DNA of 64,000 bases from an uncultured Candidatus Actinomarina sp. (GTDB lineage: Bacteria > Actinomycetota > Acidimicrobiia > Actinomarinales > Actinomarinaceae): positions 43,421 to 107,420 of the forward strand of contig CACHJT010000004.1 of NCBI GenBank assembly GCA_902580215.1. The letters run 5' to 3'. The notes under the pieces were generated by a model. The model saw nothing but the letters and a program-made list of their open reading frames with translations, was not told the origin of the DNA and did no database searches. Both the position numbers and the translations under genes were made by a program. Shown one piece after another: positions 61,449-64,000 of the stretch (position 1 is its first letter; every line of letters begins with the position of its first letter).

Positions 61449-62198
61449 CTAACCTTTCTTATCAGTTATCTTTGACTGCATTTCAACTTCTTTAGCAAGA
61501 TTGTTAATTGCTTCTTCGTCACCTAAATAACCAATTTTTTCAATATTATTATCTGAAATATTATATGCTAGTGGAATTCCAGTCGGAATGTTAACGTCCA
61601 CTATTTCTTTGTCAGATAAATTGTCGAGCAATTTAACCATAGCTCTTATGCTGTTGCCGTGGGCTACAACTAAAACGGATTTTTCATTAGCTGTTGCTAT
61701 TATTTGTTCATACGTCTTTACAACCCGTAAAACAACATCTTTTAAAGATTCACCTAGTGGTAGCTTTGATTCAATATCATTATATAATTCGTGAGTTTTT
61801 GGATCATGTTCTGAATTTTGCTCTGCCATAGGAGGTGACGTATCGAAACTTCTTCTCCATATTTGTACTTGTTCTTGTCCATATTTCTTTGCTGTTTCAA
61901 TTTTATCTAAGCCTTGTAGAGCTCCATAATGTCTTTCATTAAGCTCCCACTTTTTCACATTTTCAAAAGTAATATTCATTTTTTTATAACTTTCAACGAT
62001 ATGGGCAGCAGTATTAATTGATCGTTTTAAATAAGAGGTAAAACAGATTTCTGGATAAAAGTTATTATCAATCAAGGTAACACCAGCAGTTTTTGCTTCA
62101 ACTTCACCCCTTTCAGACAAATCTATATCAACCCATCCTGTAAATTTATTTTCTAAATTCCAGAGGCTCTGACCGTGTCGTATAAATACAAGATTCAT
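61449..62198 (-). CDS. gpmA: 2,3-bisphosphoglycerate-dependent phosphoglycerate mutase
   Basis: Converts 3-phosphoglycerate to 2-phosphoglycerate. 'VFIRHGQSLWNLENKFTGWV' (phosphorylated His, RHG, residues 5-24), 'SYLKRSINTAA' near 57, 'NERHYGALQGLDK' near 87 and 'VLVVAHGNSIRAMVKLLDNL' near 177. 249 residues, typical of dPGM. It starts 4 nt inside the end of tpiA. Confidence 0.96.
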   Translation of the reverse strand: MNLVFIRHGQSLWNLENKFTGWVDIDLSERGEVEAKTAGVTLIDNNFYPEICFTSYLKRSINTAAHIVESYKKMNITFENVKKWELNERHYGALQGLDKIETAKKYGQEQVQIWRRSFDTSPPMAEQNSEHDPKTHELYNDIESKLPLGESLKDVVLRVVKTYEQIIATANEKSVLVVAHGNSIRAMVKLLDNLSDKEIVDVNIPTGIPLAYNISDNNIEKIGYLGDEEAINNLAKEVEMQSKITDKKG

Positions 62199-62959
62199 AA
62201 ATTAACACTTTTGATAATATCAACGAATTTATCTGCATCTAGAGATGCTCCACCAACTAATGCACCGTCTACAATACTAGTGTTTAATATTTCAGAAGAA
62301 TTATCTGGAGAGACGCTTCCACCATAAATTAATTTTACAGTTTCATCTGAAAAGTAAGGCTTATCAGAAACTAAGTCCTTAACAAAATCTAATACTTCAA
62401 CAATATTTTCTATAGATGCAACTTCACCAGTGCCAATTGCCCAGATAGGTTCATAAGCTAGTACTAACTTATTAACCTTGTCTTTTCTAACACCTTTCAA
62501 ACCTTCATTTATTTGATTTTTGATAAATTCTAAATATGAACCTTCTGATCTTTGTTCCAGACTTTCACCAAAACATAAAATTGGAAATATTTCATTTTCT
62601 AATAATCTGGTTAATTTAATGTTCACATCATTGTCAGTTTCATTAAAATGAAGTCTTCTTTCAGAATGACCAATAATTGAATAATCTATATTTAATTTTT
62701 TAAGCTGCATAGCTGAAACTTCGCCAGTAAATGCTCCATCACTATAGGTAGATACATCTTGAGATGAAATTTTAATTTTAAGATTATCTGTAGAAATTAC
62801 AGTTTGTAAAGATCTCAATGAAGTGTGCGATGGTGATAAGACTATGTCTATTTTTTCTTCTATATCCTTATCTAATGAATAATTTATTTTCTGTAGTAAT
62901 TGAATACCTTGTAAATGATCAAGATTTAATTTCCAGTTTCCAATTATTATTTTTTTCAT
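62195..62959 (-). CDS. tpiA: Triosephosphate isomerase
   Basis: Interconverts dihydroxyacetone phosphate and glyceraldehyde 3-phosphate. 'KKIIIGNWKLNLD' (Asn/Lys, residues 2-14), 'IIGHSERRLHFNET' (catalytic His, about 96), 'VLAYEPIWAIGTGEVAS' (catalytic Glu, about 168) and 'LIYGGSVSPDNSSEI' (phosphate loop). The ATG at 62959 begins at the family start; a TTG two codons upstream is possible. 254 residues. Confidence 0.96.
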   Translation of the reverse strand: MKKIIIGNWKLNLDHLQGIQLLQKINYSLDKDIEEKIDIVLSPSHTSLRSLQTVISTDNLKIKISSQDVSTYSDGAFTGEVSAMQLKKLNIDYSIIGHSERRLHFNETDNDVNIKLTRLLENEIFPILCFGESLEQRSEGSYLEFIKNQINEGLKGVRKDKVNKLVLAYEPIWAIGTGEVASIENIVEVLDFVKDLVSDKPYFSDETVKLIYGGSVSPDNSSEILNTSIVDGALVGGASLDADKFVDIIKSVNL

Positions 62960-62961
62960 TA

Positions 62962-64000
62962 TCAAATTATAAGTGATTTGTATTTGTTTACCCCTGGTAA
63001 TTTTTTTCCTTCAAGATATTCCAAAGACGCTCCGCCACCAGTTGATATATGATTAAAGTTTTTTTTATCAGAAAATTTATTAATTGCACTTACAGAATCC
63101 CCACCACCAATACATGTATATGCAGATGAATTAGAAATAATCTCAGTTATTTCTTTAGTTCCATAACTAAATGCCTCTTTTTCAAAAATACCCATAGGTC
63201 CATTCCAAAAAATATTATTTGATTTTTTTAGTATTTTTCTAAAATTGGAAACGGTTTGAGGTCCAATATCAACACCTATATGATTGTTTTTAAAATCATC
63301 TAACTTTACATTTTCTCTAACTGAACTATCTATTGAGTCAGTAACACCAAAGTCTATTGGTAATATTATTTTTTTTCCAAATCTTGAATTAAGAAGCTCC
63401 CCTGCTTTTGAAATAAATGACTCTTCTAGTAATGATCTTCCAATTTCATGTCCTAAAGCTTTTAATAAAGTAAAGCACATTCCTCCACCAACCATAAGAT
63501 ATTCAACTTTTGGCAGAAGCTTTTCAATCAGATTAAGTTTGTCTGAAATTTTTGCTCCACCAAGTAGGACTGCGTAACCGGATTCACTATTATTTAACAA
63601 TCTGTCTAATTCATGTATTTCTTTATCCATTAAAGGACCTTGGAACGATTCTAAGTTTTCACCAAAGCTAACAACTGATGCGTGTTCTCTGTGGGCTGCA
63701 CCAAATGCATCAAATATATATGAATTAAAAGGTTTTATAATTTGATTAGAGAATTTCTTATCATTTTCGATCTCCCCTTTTTCAAACCTTAAATTTTCTA
63801 AAAGAAATATTTTAGATTCTGATTTTTCAATCTGTTCTTCAACTTTTTCACCAAATACTTCTTCAATAAATCGAACCTCTTTACCAAGAAAATCTGACAT
63901 GCTTTCAGCTACAGGCCGTAAAGATAAATTTAAATCTTTACCGTTAGGTCTGCCCATATGACTTGTAAATGTAATTGTTCTTGACTTGTCTAAAATGCTT
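62962..64000 (-). CDS. pgk: Phosphoglycerate kinase (partial, N-terminus outside window)
   Basis: Transfers phosphate from 1,3-bisphosphoglycerate to ADP. The frame is open to the window edge; upstream residues 'ITFTSHMGRPNGKDLNLSLR' (normal 'SHLGRPkG') show the gene begins about 50 residues before the edge. Also 'FDAFGAAHREHAS', 'VLLGGAKISDKLNLIEKLL' and the nucleotide loop 'CIGGGDSVSAINKF' with 'ISTGGGASLEYLEGKKLPG' at the end. Followed directly by tpiA; gap is expected outside the window. Confidence 0.96.
   Translation of the reverse strand, partial: SILDKSRTITFTSHMGRPNGKDLNLSLRPVAESMSDFLGKEVRFIEEVFGEKVEEQIEKSESKIFLLENLRFEKGEIENDKKFSNQIIKPFNSYIFDAFGAAHREHASVVSFGENLESFQGPLMDKEIHELDRLLNNSESGYAVLLGGAKISDKLNLIEKLLPKVEYLMVGGGMCFTLLKALGHEIGRSLLEESFISKAGELLNSRFGKKIILPIDFGVTDSIDSSVRENVKLDDFKNNHIGVDIGPQTVSNFRKILKKSNNIFWNGPMGIFEKEAFSYGTKEITEIISNSSAYTCIGGGDSVSAINKFSDKKNFNHISTGGGASLEYLEGKKLPGVNKYKSLII

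Overview
The window comes from a streamlined, very A+T-rich actinobacterium. The gene content fits the marine 'Candidatus Actinomarina' type, but this placement is an inference from gene content, gene order and base composition, not from a tree. Actinobacterial markers are the mihF-gmk-rpoZ-coaBC-priA start, a PriA-like protein without helicase motifs, mpg-tyrS, pgsA-garA-ftsR-DUF151-MerR, a DUF4193 zinc-ribbon protein, pafB-pafC-tatA-tatC-helY and nadK-pyrG-xerD-scpAB-rluB-cmk-der. Genes are packed with 1-4 nt stop/start overlaps, and six of seven convergent gene pairs overlap at their 3' ends. I found no mobile element, prophage or CRISPR array.

Layout. 1-8546 (+): end of mihF, then gmk, rpoZ, coaBC, priA, def, fmt, rpe and the complete riboflavin set ribD-ribE-ribBA-ribH. 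8560-14809 (+): a leader with an intrinsic-terminator-like hairpin, then infC (apparently starting at AUA), rpmI, rplT, pheS, pheT, mpg, tyrS. 14820-19943 (+): one rRNA operon, 16S-23S-5S, with no spacer tRNA, two boxA-like repeats, two perfect processing stalks and a terminator-like hairpin in the leader. 19944-24877: an MBL-fold hydrolase (-), then a gamma-glutamyltransferase-like protein, a SURF1-like protein, an alpha/beta hydrolase and adenosine deaminase (+). 24851-34898 (-): a peptide-type ABC transporter running directly into pgsA-garA-ftsR-dacB-DUF151-merR and a small nuclease-like gene. 35018-37459: der with a possible 30-codon ORF (-), divergent from ispH (+). 37434-43673 (-): nadK, pyrG, xerD, an HD protein, scpA, scpB, rluB, cmk. 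43708-51573: a rhomboid protein (+); then pafB, pafC, a tiny tatA, tatC, helY, a lipid kinase, DUF4193, GNAT and HAD genes (-); a ferredoxin (+). 51570-55470 (-): an acyltransferase-like membrane protein, an AI-2E-type transporter, three small membrane ORFs and trmI. 55508-56813 (+): trmL, crcB, yajQ. 56803-59852 (-): guaC, glutaredoxin, a cation transporter, msrB and two small genes. 59889-64000: a LON-domain gene (+), then pgk (cut by the window edge)-tpiA-gpmA-secG-tRNA-Leu-amidotransferase (-).

Expression. Many transcription-unit starts show a -10 hexamer (TANNNT) followed by exactly 6 nt and then the start codon, which predicts leaderless mRNAs. Shine-Dalgarno sites appear only at some genes (infC, the solute-binding protein, DUF4193, tatC). 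Most genes are housekeeping: translation factors, rRNA, aminoacyl-tRNA synthetases, riboflavin, coenzyme A, nucleotide and lipid precursors, chromosome segregation, Tat/Sec export and lower glycolysis. I did not find a clearly new multi-gene defence or metabolic system. The points most worth checking are the non-AUG initiation at infC and dacB, the tRNA-Leu with an AAG anticodon inside a protein operon, the pafBC locus with no proteasome genes beside it, and the chain of tiny membrane-protein genes.
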